NCBI RefSeq assembly: GCF_000719265.1
Contig: NZ_JOFL01000019.1
Span: 1 to 64,000, forward strand
DNA length: 64,000 bases
Direction: 5' to 3'
Source of the DNA: Streptomyces roseoverticillatus
GTDB taxonomy: Bacteria; Actinomycetota; Actinomycetes; Streptomycetales; Streptomycetaceae
Shown here: positions 48,717 to 57,469 of the stretch, one piece after another
How positions within the stretch are numbered: position 1 is the first letter of the stretch
How the letters are laid out: each line of letters starts with the position of its first letter
Notes under the pieces: generated by a model
What the model was told of the DNA's origin: nothing
What the model saw: only the letters and a program-made list of their open reading frames with translations
Databases searched by the model: none
Translations under genes and position numbers: made by a program

Positions 48717-49916
48717 TCACCCGCCCATGGGGTCGAGGTCCAGGCCGAGCATCCGGATGGCGTTGCCGCGCATCAGTTTGCGGACGGTCTCGTCGTCCAA
48801 GCCCCGCACGTGTTCCAGGGCGACCTGCTTGGTGCGGGGGAAGGTCGAGTCGACGTGGGGGTAGTCGGTCTCGAAGGTGGCGTTGTCGCGGCCGACCGCG
48901 TCGAGTGCGTCGATGCCGTGCTTGTCGCGGAAGAAGCAGCAGAAGACCTGGCGGTAGTAGTAGGTGGACGGCGGCTCGGGGACGAGGTCACGCACGCCGC
49001 CCCAGGCGCGGTGCTCCCGCCAGACGTCGTCGGCACGCTCCAGGGCGTAGGGGATCCAGCCCATCTGGCCTTCGCTGTAAGCGAGGGTGAGCCGGGGGTG
49101 GCGGACGAGGACGCCGCTGAAGAGGAAGTCGGCCATCGATGCCATGGCGTTGTTGAAGGACAGGGTCGCCTGGACGGCGGGCGGGGCGTCGGGGGACGCG
49201 GCGGGCATCTGCGAGGAGGAGCCGATGTGCATGTTGACGACGGTGCCGGTGTCCTGGCAGGCCGCGAAGAAGGGGTCCCAGTAGCCGGTGTGGATGCTGG
49301 GCAGGCCGAGGCAGGTGGGGAGCTCGCTGAAGGTCACGGCCCGTACGCCGCGGGCGGCGTTGCGGTGGATCTCCGCGACGGCGAGGTCCACGTCCCACAG
49401 CGGGATGAGGCACAGGGGTATGAGGCGCCCGCCGCTGTCGCCGCACCATTCCTCGACCATCCAGTCGTTGTAGGCGCGCACGCACGCGAGGGCGACCTCC
49501 TTGTCGTGCGCCTCGGCGAAGGTCTGCCCGCAGAAGCGGGGGAAGGTCGGGAAGCACAGCGACGCCTCGACGTGGTTGAGATCCATGTCCTTCAGGCGCT
49601 CCGCCGGGTCCCAGCAGCCGGGGCGCATCTCGGCGCGGGTGATGCCTTCCAGGGTCATCTCGTCGCGGTCGAAGCCGACGGCGGCGATGACGCGCTTGTA
49701 GGGGGAAGCGAGGTCCTCGTAGATCCACCAGTCCGCGGGCGGCCCGTCGGGGTCCATGGCGACGGTGTACCTGCCTCCGGTGTACTCCAGCCGGCCGATG
49801 CCGGTGGTCAGGGGGCGGGGGCCGCGGTCGCGGTAGCGGGCGGGCAGCCAGCGTTCGAAGAGGTGGACGGGTTCGATGACGTGGTCGTCGACGCTGACGA
49901 TGCGGGGCAGTTCCAT
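48717..49916 (-). CDS. amidohydrolase-2 family metal-dependent hydrolase, second copy
   Basis: A 399-residue paralogue of the protein at 12155. The start SVDDHVIEPVHLFERW and the segments EASLCFPTFPRFCGQTF, NMHIGSSSQMP and ETDYPHVDSTFPRTKQ are nearly superposable on it. The reaction is unknown; decarboxylation or hydrolysis of a CoA-ester intermediate is possible. I chose ATG 49916 over TTG 49919. Operator J lies 28 bp upstream. Two copies of this family, in two separate units under the same operator, suggest two related substrates or successive steps. Confidence 0.92.
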   Translation of the reverse strand: MELPRIVSVDDHVIEPVHLFERWLPARYRDRGPRPLTTGIGRLEYTGGRYTVAMDPDGPPADWWIYEDLASPYKRVIAAVGFDRDEMTLEGITRAEMRPGCWDPAERLKDMDLNHVEASLCFPTFPRFCGQTFAEAHDKEVALACVRAYNDWMVEEWCGDSGGRLIPLCLIPLWDVDLAVAEIHRNAARGVRAVTFSELPTCLGLPSIHTGYWDPFFAACQDTGTVVNMHIGSSSQMPAASPDAPPAVQATLSFNNAMASMADFLFSGVLVRHPRLTLAYSEGQMGWIPYALERADDVWREHRAWGGVRDLVPEPPSTYYYRQVFCCFFRDKHGIDALDAVGRDNATFETDYPHVDSTFPRTKQVALEHVRGLDDETVRKLMRGNAIRMLGLDLDPMGG

Positions 49917-49944
49917 CAAGGCCTTCCCGGGTCCGGCAGCCGAA

Positions 49945-49959
49945 CTGACGGTCTGTCAG
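49945..49959. promoter_or_regulatory. TetR-type operator site J (CTGACGGTCTGTCAG)
   Basis: A perfect copy 28 bp upstream of the amidohydrolase unit, in the divergent gap shared with the second AMP ligase. Confidence 0.8.
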
Positions 49960-50023
49960 TTTTGAGGCTAGCCCGCACCCCCTGGACCGGCAAGGAGTGA
50001 CGGCCTACGCTTCGCCGCACTAC

Positions 50024-50038
50024 CTGACGCCTCGTCAG
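50024..50038. promoter_or_regulatory. TetR-type operator site K (CTGACGCCTCGTCAG)
   Basis: A perfect copy identical over 15 bp to site A. It lies 20 bp before the AMP ligase ATG and just upstream of its GGAGG. Its centre is 79 bp from that of site J. Confidence 0.8.
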
Positions 50039-50058
50039 TTCATGCCGGAGGTCCTGCC

Positions 50059-51672
50059 ATGCCCGGTACCGCCGACGACCTGTCCGCCTCCCGCACTCTG
50101 TGGGAACTGCTCGACCGCCGCGCGGACCTGACCCCCGGCGCCCCCGCCCTCATCCAGGCCGACGAGCCGGACCCCGGGGCCGGACCCGACCCGGCCGGGA
50201 CCGCAGACCGCACGGTGACGTTCGGCGAGCTGCGGGAGCGCGCCGAGCGCACCGCCGCCGGGCTGTACGGGCTCGGGGTGCGCCCCGGCAGCCGGGTGGC
50301 CTGGCAGCTGCCCACCCGCATCGAGACCGTCGTCCTGGCCTTCGCACTGGCCCGCCTCGGCGCCGTCCAGACGCCGCTCATCCCCTACTACCGCGACCGC
50401 GAGGCCGGCCACGCCCTGCGGGCCACCGAGGCCGGGTTCTTCGCCGTCCCCGGCGTGTGGCGGGGCTTCGACCACAGCCTCATGGCGTACCGGCTCGCCC
50501 TCGCGCTCCCCGCGCCGCCCCTCGTCCTCACCGCCTACGACGCCCTGCCCGAGGGGGACCCCGCGGACCTCCCGCCCCCGCCCGCCGACGGCACCGGCGT
50601 CCGCTGGATCTACTGGACCTCCGGCACCACCGCCGCGCCGAAGGGCGCCCTGCACACCGACCGCGGGCTCATCGCCGCCGGCAGCCACCTGGCCGCCGCC
50701 CTGCGCCTCACCCCGGACGACGTCGGGTCGATGGCCTTCCCCTACGCGCACGTCGCCGGGCCCGACTACACCGTCATGCTGCTCCTGCGGGGCTTCCCCG
50801 CCCTCCTCGTGGAGCACTTTTCCCTGCCCGGCTCGCTCGGCGCCTACCGCCGCAACGGAGTCACCGTCGCGGGCGGCTCGACCGCCTTCTACGCGATGTT
50901 CCTCGCCGAACAGCGCCGGCAGCCCGGACGCAGGCTGCTCCCCACCCTCCGGCTCCTGGCGGGCGGCGGCGCGCCCAGGCCACCGGAACTGCACCACGAC
51001 GTCGCCCGCGAGCTGGGATGCCCACTGGTGCACGGCTACGGCATGACCGAAGCCCCGATGATCACGATGGGGGATCCGGAGGACACGGCGGAGCACCTGG
51101 CCGGCACTGAGGGCCGGCCGCCCGCGGGCATGGAGATCCGGGTGACCGACACCGACGGGGCACCGGTACCACCCGGCGCCGAGGGCGCGATCCGGCTGCG
51201 CGGCGAGGCCGTCTGCCGGGGCTACCTCGACCCCGCCCAGACCGCCGGCGCCTTCGACACCGATGGTTTCCTCCTCACCGGCGACCTGGGACGCCTCACC
51301 GCCGACGGCCACCTCGTCATCACCGGCCGCGCCAAGGACGTCATCATCCGCAAAGGCGAGAACATCTCCGCGCAAGAGGTCGAACAGCTCCTGCGGAGCC
51401 ATCCGCTCATCGACGACGCCGCCGTGATCGGGCTGCCCGACCCCGTGCGCGGAGAGCGGGTCTGCGCCGTCGTCCAGCAGGTCCCCGGAGCACCGCGGCT
51501 CACGCTCGGGGAAGTGGCCTCCCACCTGGCGGACGCCGGGCTGTCCGTACACAAGATCCCCGAGCAGCTGGAGCTGGTCGGACGGCTCCCCCGCGACGAC
51601 ACCCTGCACAAGGTGCTCAAGTACGAGCTGCGCGAGCGCTTCGCCCGGTCCGCTCAGCCGCCCGCCCTGTAG
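50059..51672 (+). CDS. AMP-forming acyl-CoA synthetase 2 (ANL superfamily)
   Basis: A 537-residue ligase. The P-loop reads YWTSGTTAAPKGALHT; YGMTEAPMI, FLLTGDLGRLTADGHLVITGR and the hinge KDVIIRKGENIS follow. The C-terminal lysine region is PRDDTLHKVLKYELRE, lacking the usual GK pair but with Lys at the expected place. It resembles cyclohexanecarboxylate-CoA ligase-type enzymes. ATG 50059 has GGAGG 7 nt upstream. Operator K lies just ahead. The 3' end overlaps the convergent pseudokinase gene by 19 bp. Confidence 0.92.
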   Translation: MPGTADDLSASRTLWELLDRRADLTPGAPALIQADEPDPGAGPDPAGTADRTVTFGELRERAERTAAGLYGLGVRPGSRVAWQLPTRIETVVLAFALARLGAVQTPLIPYYRDREAGHALRATEAGFFAVPGVWRGFDHSLMAYRLALALPAPPLVLTAYDALPEGDPADLPPPPADGTGVRWIYWTSGTTAAPKGALHTDRGLIAAGSHLAAALRLTPDDVGSMAFPYAHVAGPDYTVMLLLRGFPALLVEHFSLPGSLGAYRRNGVTVAGGSTAFYAMFLAEQRRQPGRRLLPTLRLLAGGGAPRPPELHHDVARELGCPLVHGYGMTEAPMITMGDPEDTAEHLAGTEGRPPAGMEIRVTDTDGAPVPPGAEGAIRLRGEAVCRGYLDPAQTAGAFDTDGFLLTGDLGRLTADGHLVITGRAKDVIIRKGENISAQEVEQLLRSHPLIDDAAVIGLPDPVRGERVCAVVQQVPGAPRLTLGEVASHLADAGLSVHKIPEQLELVGRLPRDDTLHKVLKYELRERFARSAQPPAL

Positions 51673-54600
51673 GTGGCCGCCGCCTGCTCGAAGAAGCGGT
51701 CCACCGAGCGCTGCTCGTTCATCGGCCCGATCACCTGCAGCAGGTGGTAGCGGCCGTTCACGATGGTGGCGGAGTTACGCACATAGACCTGCCGTCCGCT
51801 GCTGTCGTTCCAGTTGAACGTGCCCTCTGCCGACGCCGTCCCGCCGACGTCGATACGGCGCAGCCCACTGGCGCCGGACCACGAGGAGGAGCGGTAGGCC
51901 TCCAGCTCGGGCTCCTTGCTCTGCTGGTAGGCCATCGGGTCGCTGCCGAACTCCGCGACCTTGTCCCGGCCGGGGACCGCCACGAGCTGGTACTCGCCGC
52001 CCGCGTAGACGACCTGCCCGCGGTCGTTCTCCCCGCGGCGCTGCCAGTCCTTGGCGACCGCAACGGTGAACCCCTTGGGGTCCTTGCGCAGGGTGAAGCC
52101 CTTGGCAGCGCCGTCGGACTCGGTGATCCGCTCCTCCGCCGTCGCCCCGCCCGAGGCGCCGGACCCGCCCGCCGCCTCGGGCCCGCCCGGTGTGCCGGCG
52201 GTGCCCGGGTCCCGGGGTGCGGCACTGCGCGCACCGGCCGACCCCTTGCGGTCCGCGCGGGCCTGGCCCGCGCTGTCCTCGGCGCGCGGCATGAACAGCA
52301 TCGCGTACAGCGCGGCCCCGATGAGGAGCAGCAGGACCAGGCCGAGCAGCAGCCGGCCGAGGCCGAACGCCGAGCGGGCCGGGCGGCCGCGCTGCTCCTG
52401 CAGGTGCCCGGTGCGGGGCGTGGCGGAGCGGGGGGCGGGGGCGTTGTCCTTAGCCGTGTCCCTGGCCGTCTTCTTGTGGCGGCCGTGCGCTGCCGGCGCG
52501 GTGTCCACGGCGGTGATGGGGCGGCCGCGCCTGCGCCGCACCAGCTCGCCCTTGCGGCGGACGACCGGGAGCCGGTGCTGGTCAGCGGGGGTGTCCGGGG
52601 CGGTGTCGGGCACGGTGAGGGTGCGGCCGCCGGGCTCCGGTTCCGGCGCGGAGCGGATCAGGGAGCGCAGCCAGCCGCGGAGTTCCTCGAACTCGGGGCG
52701 CTCGGCCGGGTCCTTGCGCATCAGGGATTCGACCACGGGGCGCAGGGCGCCGCACTCCTCAGCGAAGGCGGGGGGCTCCACGCACACGAGCCGGACCAGT
52801 TCGGCCGTGCTGTCCTCCGGGTACGGGGCGTGCCCCTGCACGACGCGGAAGAGCAGGGCACCGAGGGCCCAGAGGTCGGCTGCGGGGCCGACGGGGGGCG
52901 CGAGCTGCCAGCTCTCCTGTACGGGCCAGGCCTGCTCCGGGGCCCACCGCTCGGTGACGGCGCCGACGACGACCATCCGGGCCTGGCGGGCGCGCTCGAC
53001 AGCGAGGGCTCCGGCGGGCTGCTGCCCCGCGGCTCCCCAGGCGGCGGGTGGCTTACCGGCGGATTCGCTGCCGGGGACGGGCACAGTCGAGGAGAGGCTG
53101 CTTTCAGGGCTGCCTTGAGGGCTCTTCGCCGGGCTCTGCGACGCGCGTGGGGATGAGGGTGGGGGCGGGGCTGCGTTGCCGGCGCCATGGACAGCTCCGC
53201 TGTCCGCTCCGGGGCGGGTGCCCGGTGGCGGGGCCGGGGCCGGGCCGGGGGCGGCGGAGCGAGGGGGTGCGGTCAGCCCGGGAAAGACGGGCCAGGAGGC
53301 GGTGGATCCGGGGAGCTTCACTTCGGGGACGTCCGGCCGGGCGGCGTTCCCCGGTCCGGCGGGGCCGCTGCGCGCTCCGGGCGGGCCCGGCGGCCGGTTC
53401 CGGCCGGAGGAGGTGCCGTGGGGGGAGTCGGGGCCGGCCCAAGGGGCGGGAGTGGGGGCCGCGCCGCTGGCGGCGCTGCCACCGCCCCAGGTGGACGAGC
53501 CGGTGGGGGTGGCGGGCGGACCGTCGTCCCCGGCCGCGCGGGCGGCGGCGGCCCGGGCGGCGCCCGCACGATAGGCGGCGATCGCCGAAGAGCGCACCCG
53601 CCGGGGCCCGGCCTGTGAGCCCGGCTGCCCGGCTCCGGGGCCGGCTCCCTGCCCGCCCGGTTGTCCCCTGCCCGGGCGTCCCGCGCCTTGCTCACCCGCC
53701 GACAGCCGGGAGTTGAGCGGCGGCCAGGGCTCCCCCGATGCCCGGGGGCCGCCCGGCGGAAGGAAGCCTCCCGCGGTCCCTTGATCCCGGTACGGGGACG
53801 GCGACGGCGACGGCCTGGCCGCTCCTTGCCCGCCGGCCCGCGGCGCGGCCGGGCCACCAGGCGCACTTCGCCCAGGCGCGCTTCCTCCTGGCGCACTCCC
53901 GCCCGGCACGTTCCCACGCGGCGCGAAGCCCCCGCCGAACCCGGAGCCAGGGCCGCTGCCAAAGCCCGCGCCCGGGCCAAGACCCGAGCCGGCGCCGGGC
54001 CGTCCCCCACCGGCTCCCCGAGGGGCACCGCCCGGCGTCCGGCCGTCGCCCGCCGCCCCACCCGGAGCCAGGCCGCCCGGCTGTCCCGGCGTCCCCGGTC
54101 GCCCCGCCGCCCCACGAGCCGCCCGCCGCGGCGACGGCATTCCGCCCCCGGCATTCGGGCCGGTCCCGCCGTTCACACCCGCCCCGCCGATCGCGCCCAT
54201 CCCGCCATTCGCACCCGTGGGCGGGTCAATGCCCTCCGGAACGGGGTTGTAGCCGCACAAGGCCTCCTCGGCCGCGCCCGCGGCCAGGCCCGTGAGGACA
54301 GCGCGGCCGTCGTCGCAGATGAGGACCGTGCGGGTGGTGATGTTGCGATGGGTCCAGCCGTGGGCGTGCAGGGCGCGCAGAGCGGTGAGGACGTCGGCGG
54401 CGACCTCGGCGGCGCGGTGGGGCGAGAGGGGCCGCTCGGCGAGGAGCGCGGCGAGCGGGCGGGCCGGGACGAGCTCGCTGACGACCCACAGGCTGCCGCC
54501 CTCGGCGAAGACGTGGAAGACCTGGTCGAGCCGGGGGTGGTCGGGCACCTGCGCGGCGGACGTGGCCGCGGCCAGCGCACGGCTCACCGCGGGATCGTCA

Positions 54601-54842
54601 GCGGGCCCCCTCCCCGTACGCCGTGCACCGTGGGCGGCCGGGCCGGGGCCCTGGCCCGGGCAGCCGCCGGAGGCGTCCACCACCTCCGCGTCCACGACTT
54701 CCGGCAGCGGGATCTGCCGGACGAGGACTTCCTGCCCGCTCAAGGTGTCGAAGGCGCGGGTCTCGACGAGCTCGAACACGTCGGAGGGCGGTAACGGAAG
54801 GCGATACCGGCCGGCCAGGATCCGACCCGCGTAGTCGTCCAC
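51654..54842 (-). CDS. membrane-anchored pseudokinase with very long disordered insertion
   Basis: About 1062 residues. The N-lobe and early C-lobe of a Hanks-type kinase are visible, but the catalytic HRD is HRN (near residue 163) and DFG is replaced by LTGLAAG (near 181). The APE-like WAPEQAW comes only at about 634, so roughly 430 glycine/proline-rich residues fill the activation-loop position. The C-lobe then resumes (ADLWALGALLFRVVQG). A transmembrane helix near 834 (LLLGLVLLLLIGAALYAML) precedes an extracellular domain of about 200 residues. The start is GTG 54842, behind GGGGAGG. It is probably a signalling scaffold or receptor working with the active kinase encoded upstream on the same strand. 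Confidence 0.88.
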   Translation of the reverse strand: MDDYAGRILAGRYRLPLPPSDVFELVETRAFDTLSGQEVLVRQIPLPEVVDAEVVDASGGCPGQGPGPAAHGARRTGRGPADDPAVSRALAAATSAAQVPDHPRLDQVFHVFAEGGSLWVVSELVPARPLAALLAERPLSPHRAAEVAADVLTALRALHAHGWTHRNITTRTVLICDDGRAVLTGLAAGAAEEALCGYNPVPEGIDPPTGANGGMGAIGGAGVNGGTGPNAGGGMPSPRRAARGAAGRPGTPGQPGGLAPGGAAGDGRTPGGAPRGAGGGRPGAGSGLGPGAGFGSGPGSGFGGGFAPRGNVPGGSAPGGSAPGRSAPGGPAAPRAGGQGAARPSPSPSPYRDQGTAGGFLPPGGPRASGEPWPPLNSRLSAGEQGAGRPGRGQPGGQGAGPGAGQPGSQAGPRRVRSSAIAAYRAGAARAAAARAAGDDGPPATPTGSSTWGGGSAASGAAPTPAPWAGPDSPHGTSSGRNRPPGPPGARSGPAGPGNAARPDVPEVKLPGSTASWPVFPGLTAPPRSAAPGPAPAPPPGTRPGADSGAVHGAGNAAPPPPSSPRASQSPAKSPQGSPESSLSSTVPVPGSESAGKPPAAWGAAGQQPAGALAVERARQARMVVVGAVTERWAPEQAWPVQESWQLAPPVGPAADLWALGALLFRVVQGHAPYPEDSTAELVRLVCVEPPAFAEECGALRPVVESLMRKDPAERPEFEELRGWLRSLIRSAPEPEPGGRTLTVPDTAPDTPADQHRLPVVRRKGELVRRRRGRPITAVDTAPAAHGRHKKTARDTAKDNAPAPRSATPRTGHLQEQRGRPARSAFGLGRLLLGLVLLLLIGAALYAMLFMPRAEDSAGQARADRKGSAGARSAAPRDPGTAGTPGGPEAAGGSGASGGATAEERITESDGAAKGFTLRKDPKGFTVAVAKDWQRRGENDRGQVVYAGGEYQLVAVPGRDKVAEFGSDPMAYQQSKEPELEAYRSSSWSGASGLRRIDVGGTASAEGTFNWNDSSGRQVYVRNSATIVNGRYHLLQVIGPMNEQRSVDRFFEQAAATYRAGG

Positions 54843-55079
54843 GACGCCTCCCCAAGCGCGCGATCCACACCTCGCCCGAATGCCCGGACAACCGCCAACA
54901 GCGGTCAATCGGCCGCCTATTGCGGCTGCGCACCGTCCATGGCACCTCACGATACGTGCCGAACCCACCCCTTCGGGCGCGTACGGCTCAGTACGTCGCT
55001 CAGTGGATCGACCGGGTGGCGTCCGCCCCGTCACACCCGTCCGTCGAGTGAAATCCGCTCCCCTGGGTCACTCGGGTTT

Positions 55080-55118
55080 CGGATGCCCGTATCGCCGATC
55101 GGATGCCCGTATCGCCGA
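55080..55118. repeat. 20 bp tandem duplication
   Basis: CGGATGCCCGTATCGCCGAT is repeated directly once, the second copy lacking only the last base. It lies between two kinase genes, with no obvious role. Confidence 0.85.
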
Positions 55119-55133
55119 AAAGAGGTTCAGCCC

Positions 55134-55167
55134 CGCGAGCTTCAGGCCCGCCGGGCCGGCACTCGCG
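55134..55167 (-). terminator. hairpin terminator after the membrane kinase gene
   Basis: On the minus strand CGCGAG pairs with CTCGCG and an inner GGCCC with GGGCC, starting 5 bp after the kinase stop codon. There is no T-run, as is usual in Streptomyces. Confidence 0.6.
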
Positions 55168-55171
55168 AAGT

Positions 55172-57097
55172 TCAGTCCTCGGGCGAGAACGTCCTGAAGG
55201 CCGTGTCACGCAGCGACCGGCAGTCGGCGTCGCCCCACTTGCCCTTCTCGCACGTGATCATGATGGCGTAGCCGTGCTCGTCGTCCACCTTAAAGCCCCG
55301 GTTGAGGACCTGGACGCGCTTGCCGTTCTGGTCGCGCTCGAACGACCAGTCCGCGACGGTCGGGTAGTCGTGACCCGCCCAGCCGCTGATCTCCTGGATC
55401 GAGAGCCCCTTGTAGCCGGGCATGCTGCCCTTGTCGCCGGCTTCGGCGTCACGCCACGCCTTGGCCGCGTCGCCCTTCGGCTCGGCGCCGAAGTCGACCT
55501 GGACGCGCGGGAAACCGCCGGAGGCGCTGTAGATGGCGCCCGAGTGCTCGCCGGCGGTGCCGGTCTGCTTCCAGCCCTGCGGGATGGAGATCCCGAAGTG
55601 GTATTCGTCGTTCTGGAGGTGCCGGTATCCGGCAGCATCCGCGTTCTTGTCCTCGCCCTCGTCCTCGTCCTTGTCCTTGCCGCCGGAGACGGCTGCGGCG
55701 GACTGGGACTTGATCACCTGGGGCTCCCCGCCCGCCTTGCCGGGGGCTCCGTGACCCGACACGGACTTGCCCTGCTTCTTGCCTTCCTTGCCGCTGCTGT
55801 CGTCCCCGCTCAGCGCGAAGGCGAGCACCGTGCCGAGCACGGCCAGCACCACGACGACCGCGGCCACGACGAGCGTCCGGCGCGGCACGGTCTCCAGGAT
55901 CGGCCTTCGCACGCCGCCGCCCTGCCGGGTGCCGAGCAGGCTGCCGCCCGTGGCACCCGGTCCGCCGGCCGCGCCGCCGGAGAACTGACGGGTGGTGGAC
56001 TTCGTGGCCTCCGCGGCACGCGGCGGGACGCCGGGCATCGCGCCGGAGGGCGAGCCGTGCGCCGGCGGGACGTCCGAAGGCCGGCCCGCGGACGCGCCCG
56101 GCCGGTTCGCCGAGGAAACCGGGGAAGCCGGGGGCTTGGACGCGGGCCTGGCGGGAGCGGCGGGCACGGCCGCTTCCGGTATCGGCGGAACGGCGATGGC
56201 CTGCGTCGCGTCCAGGTCACGGGACGAGGGCTGCCGCTTGGGAGGCAGGCGCTCGTCGGGGGCGTTGACCGCGTCGGTGAGCAGCGCGCGGGCGCCGGCC
56301 TCGTCGAGCCGCTTCTCGGGGTCCTTGGCGAGCAGCCCGTACATGACCTCGGCCAGCGGGCCGGCGTTCTTCGGCGGGCCGAGCGGCTCGGTCATCACGG
56401 CGGTGAGGGTCGCTATGGCCGACCCCTTGTCGTACGGGGGGACGCCCTCGACGGCCGCGTAGAGCAGGCCGCCCAGGGACCACAGGTCCGCCGGCGGGCC
56501 GGGCTTGTGTCCGCGGGCGCGCTCGGGGGAGATGTACGAAGGGGCGCCGACGAGCATGCCGGTGGAGGTGACGGACGGGTCGCCCTCGACCTGGGCGATG
56601 CCGAAGTCGGTGAGGACGACGCGGCCGTCGTCCGCGATGAGCACGTTGGACGGCTTCACGTCACGGTGCAGGATGCCCTGGCGGTGCGCCGCGCCGAGCA
56701 CGTCGAGGACGGCGAGGCCGACCTCGGCGCCGCGCCGCCACTTCAGCGGCCCGTCCTCACGGATGACGTCGGCGAGCGAGCGGCCCTCGATGAGCTCCAT
56801 GACGATCCACGGGCGGTCGTCCTCGTGCACCACGTCGTAGACGGTGACGGCGCCCGCGCTGCGGATCCGGGCGATGGCCTTCGCCTCGCGCAGCGTGCGC
56901 GTGATGAGGCGTCGCTTCTCGTCCTCGTCAATGTTGGCCGGGAACCGCAGTTCCTTGACGGCCACCGTGCGGCCGAGGGTCTCGTCGCTCGCCCGCCAGA
57001 CCGTACCCATGCCGCCGCGGCCGAGGACGTCCCCGAGGCGGTACCGCCCGGCCAGGAGGCGCCCTGCCGTGCCCTGCGTCTGCTCCGCCTCCGACAT
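55172..57097 (-). CDS. transmembrane serine/threonine protein kinase
   Basis: A 641-residue receptor-type kinase. All catalytic motifs are intact within residues 16-280: GRGGMGTVWRA, VAVKELRFP, HRDVKPSNVLI, DFGIAQVEG and GAPSYISPERARG. A proline/serine-rich linker leads to a single transmembrane helix near residue 415 and an extracellular domain of about 200 residues. That domain resembles the soluble part of the neighbouring pseudokinase (both have a GxxVQVLNRG/QVYVRNSA-like strand; weak). ATG 57097 has AGAGGGGA upstream. In Streptomyces, kinases near glpD and guaB are implicated in spore-wall control; that link is by location only. Confidence 0.92.
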   Translation of the reverse strand: MSEAEQTQGTAGRLLAGRYRLGDVLGRGGMGTVWRASDETLGRTVAVKELRFPANIDEDEKRRLITRTLREAKAIARIRSAGAVTVYDVVHEDDRPWIVMELIEGRSLADVIREDGPLKWRRGAEVGLAVLDVLGAAHRQGILHRDVKPSNVLIADDGRVVLTDFGIAQVEGDPSVTSTGMLVGAPSYISPERARGHKPGPPADLWSLGGLLYAAVEGVPPYDKGSAIATLTAVMTEPLGPPKNAGPLAEVMYGLLAKDPEKRLDEAGARALLTDAVNAPDERLPPKRQPSSRDLDATQAIAVPPIPEAAVPAAPARPASKPPASPVSSANRPGASAGRPSDVPPAHGSPSGAMPGVPPRAAEATKSTTRQFSGGAAGGPGATGGSLLGTRQGGGVRRPILETVPRRTLVVAAVVVVLAVLGTVLAFALSGDDSSGKEGKKQGKSVSGHGAPGKAGGEPQVIKSQSAAAVSGGKDKDEDEGEDKNADAAGYRHLQNDEYHFGISIPQGWKQTGTAGEHSGAIYSASGGFPRVQVDFGAEPKGDAAKAWRDAEAGDKGSMPGYKGLSIQEISGWAGHDYPTVADWSFERDQNGKRVQVLNRGFKVDDEHGYAIMITCEKGKWGDADCRSLRDTAFRTFSPED

Positions 57098-57469
57098 GCG
57101 TCCCCTCTGGCAATCAGCTCTGCGACCAACCGACCCTGGCAGAGCCACCATTGTCTCTCATCCACAGACCGGCGGAAGGCCAGGGTCCACGGGCTTGTGG
57201 ACAATACGGGCAACCCGCCACCCGGCGCCCTCCGCCCGGCACACGGCGGCCGTTGCCGCACCGCCGCCGCGCTGACCTGGCCGACCTGCGCCGCGGCGGC
57301 CGAGCGGCGCCCGGCGCGGCACCGGCACCGGGTGTCACACGGGTCCGTTGCCTTTACAGGACCCGGTTTCGGACAGGGCGGTTCCCGGCGCGTCGGAGCT
57401 GTCACATGATGCTCATCAGACGCTGCCGTCCCAGAGGTTACGTACCCGCCGAAAACCGCCGACAGGGCA
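57098..57469. other. 372 bp gap between the kinase gene and glpD
   Basis: No gene is seen. It contains two DnaA-box-like 9-mers near the kinase start. The remainder, downstream of glpD, shows no convincing terminator. Confidence 0.5.
57158..57204. promoter_or_regulatory. two DnaA-box-like 9-mers upstream of the membrane kinase
   Basis: TCATCCACA (57158-57166) fits the relaxed Streptomyces DnaA box and TGTGGACAA (57196-57204) is an exact inverted TTGTCCACA. The placement mirrors that upstream of the AfsK-like kinase. Confidence 0.45.

Larger units (their letters stand above)
54843..55171. other. 329 bp gap between the two membrane kinase genes
   Basis: The gap contains a 20 bp tandem duplication and a terminator-like hairpin, both listed separately. 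No gene is seen. The promoter of the pseudokinase gene should lie at about 54870-55000. Confidence 0.55.

Noticed and set aside
7152..51672. complete sterol catabolic cluster
   Set aside because: No ring-degradation genes (3-ketosteroid dehydrogenase, KshA/B, HsaA/C/D) and no mce-type importer are present; only side-chain-type enzymes are supported.
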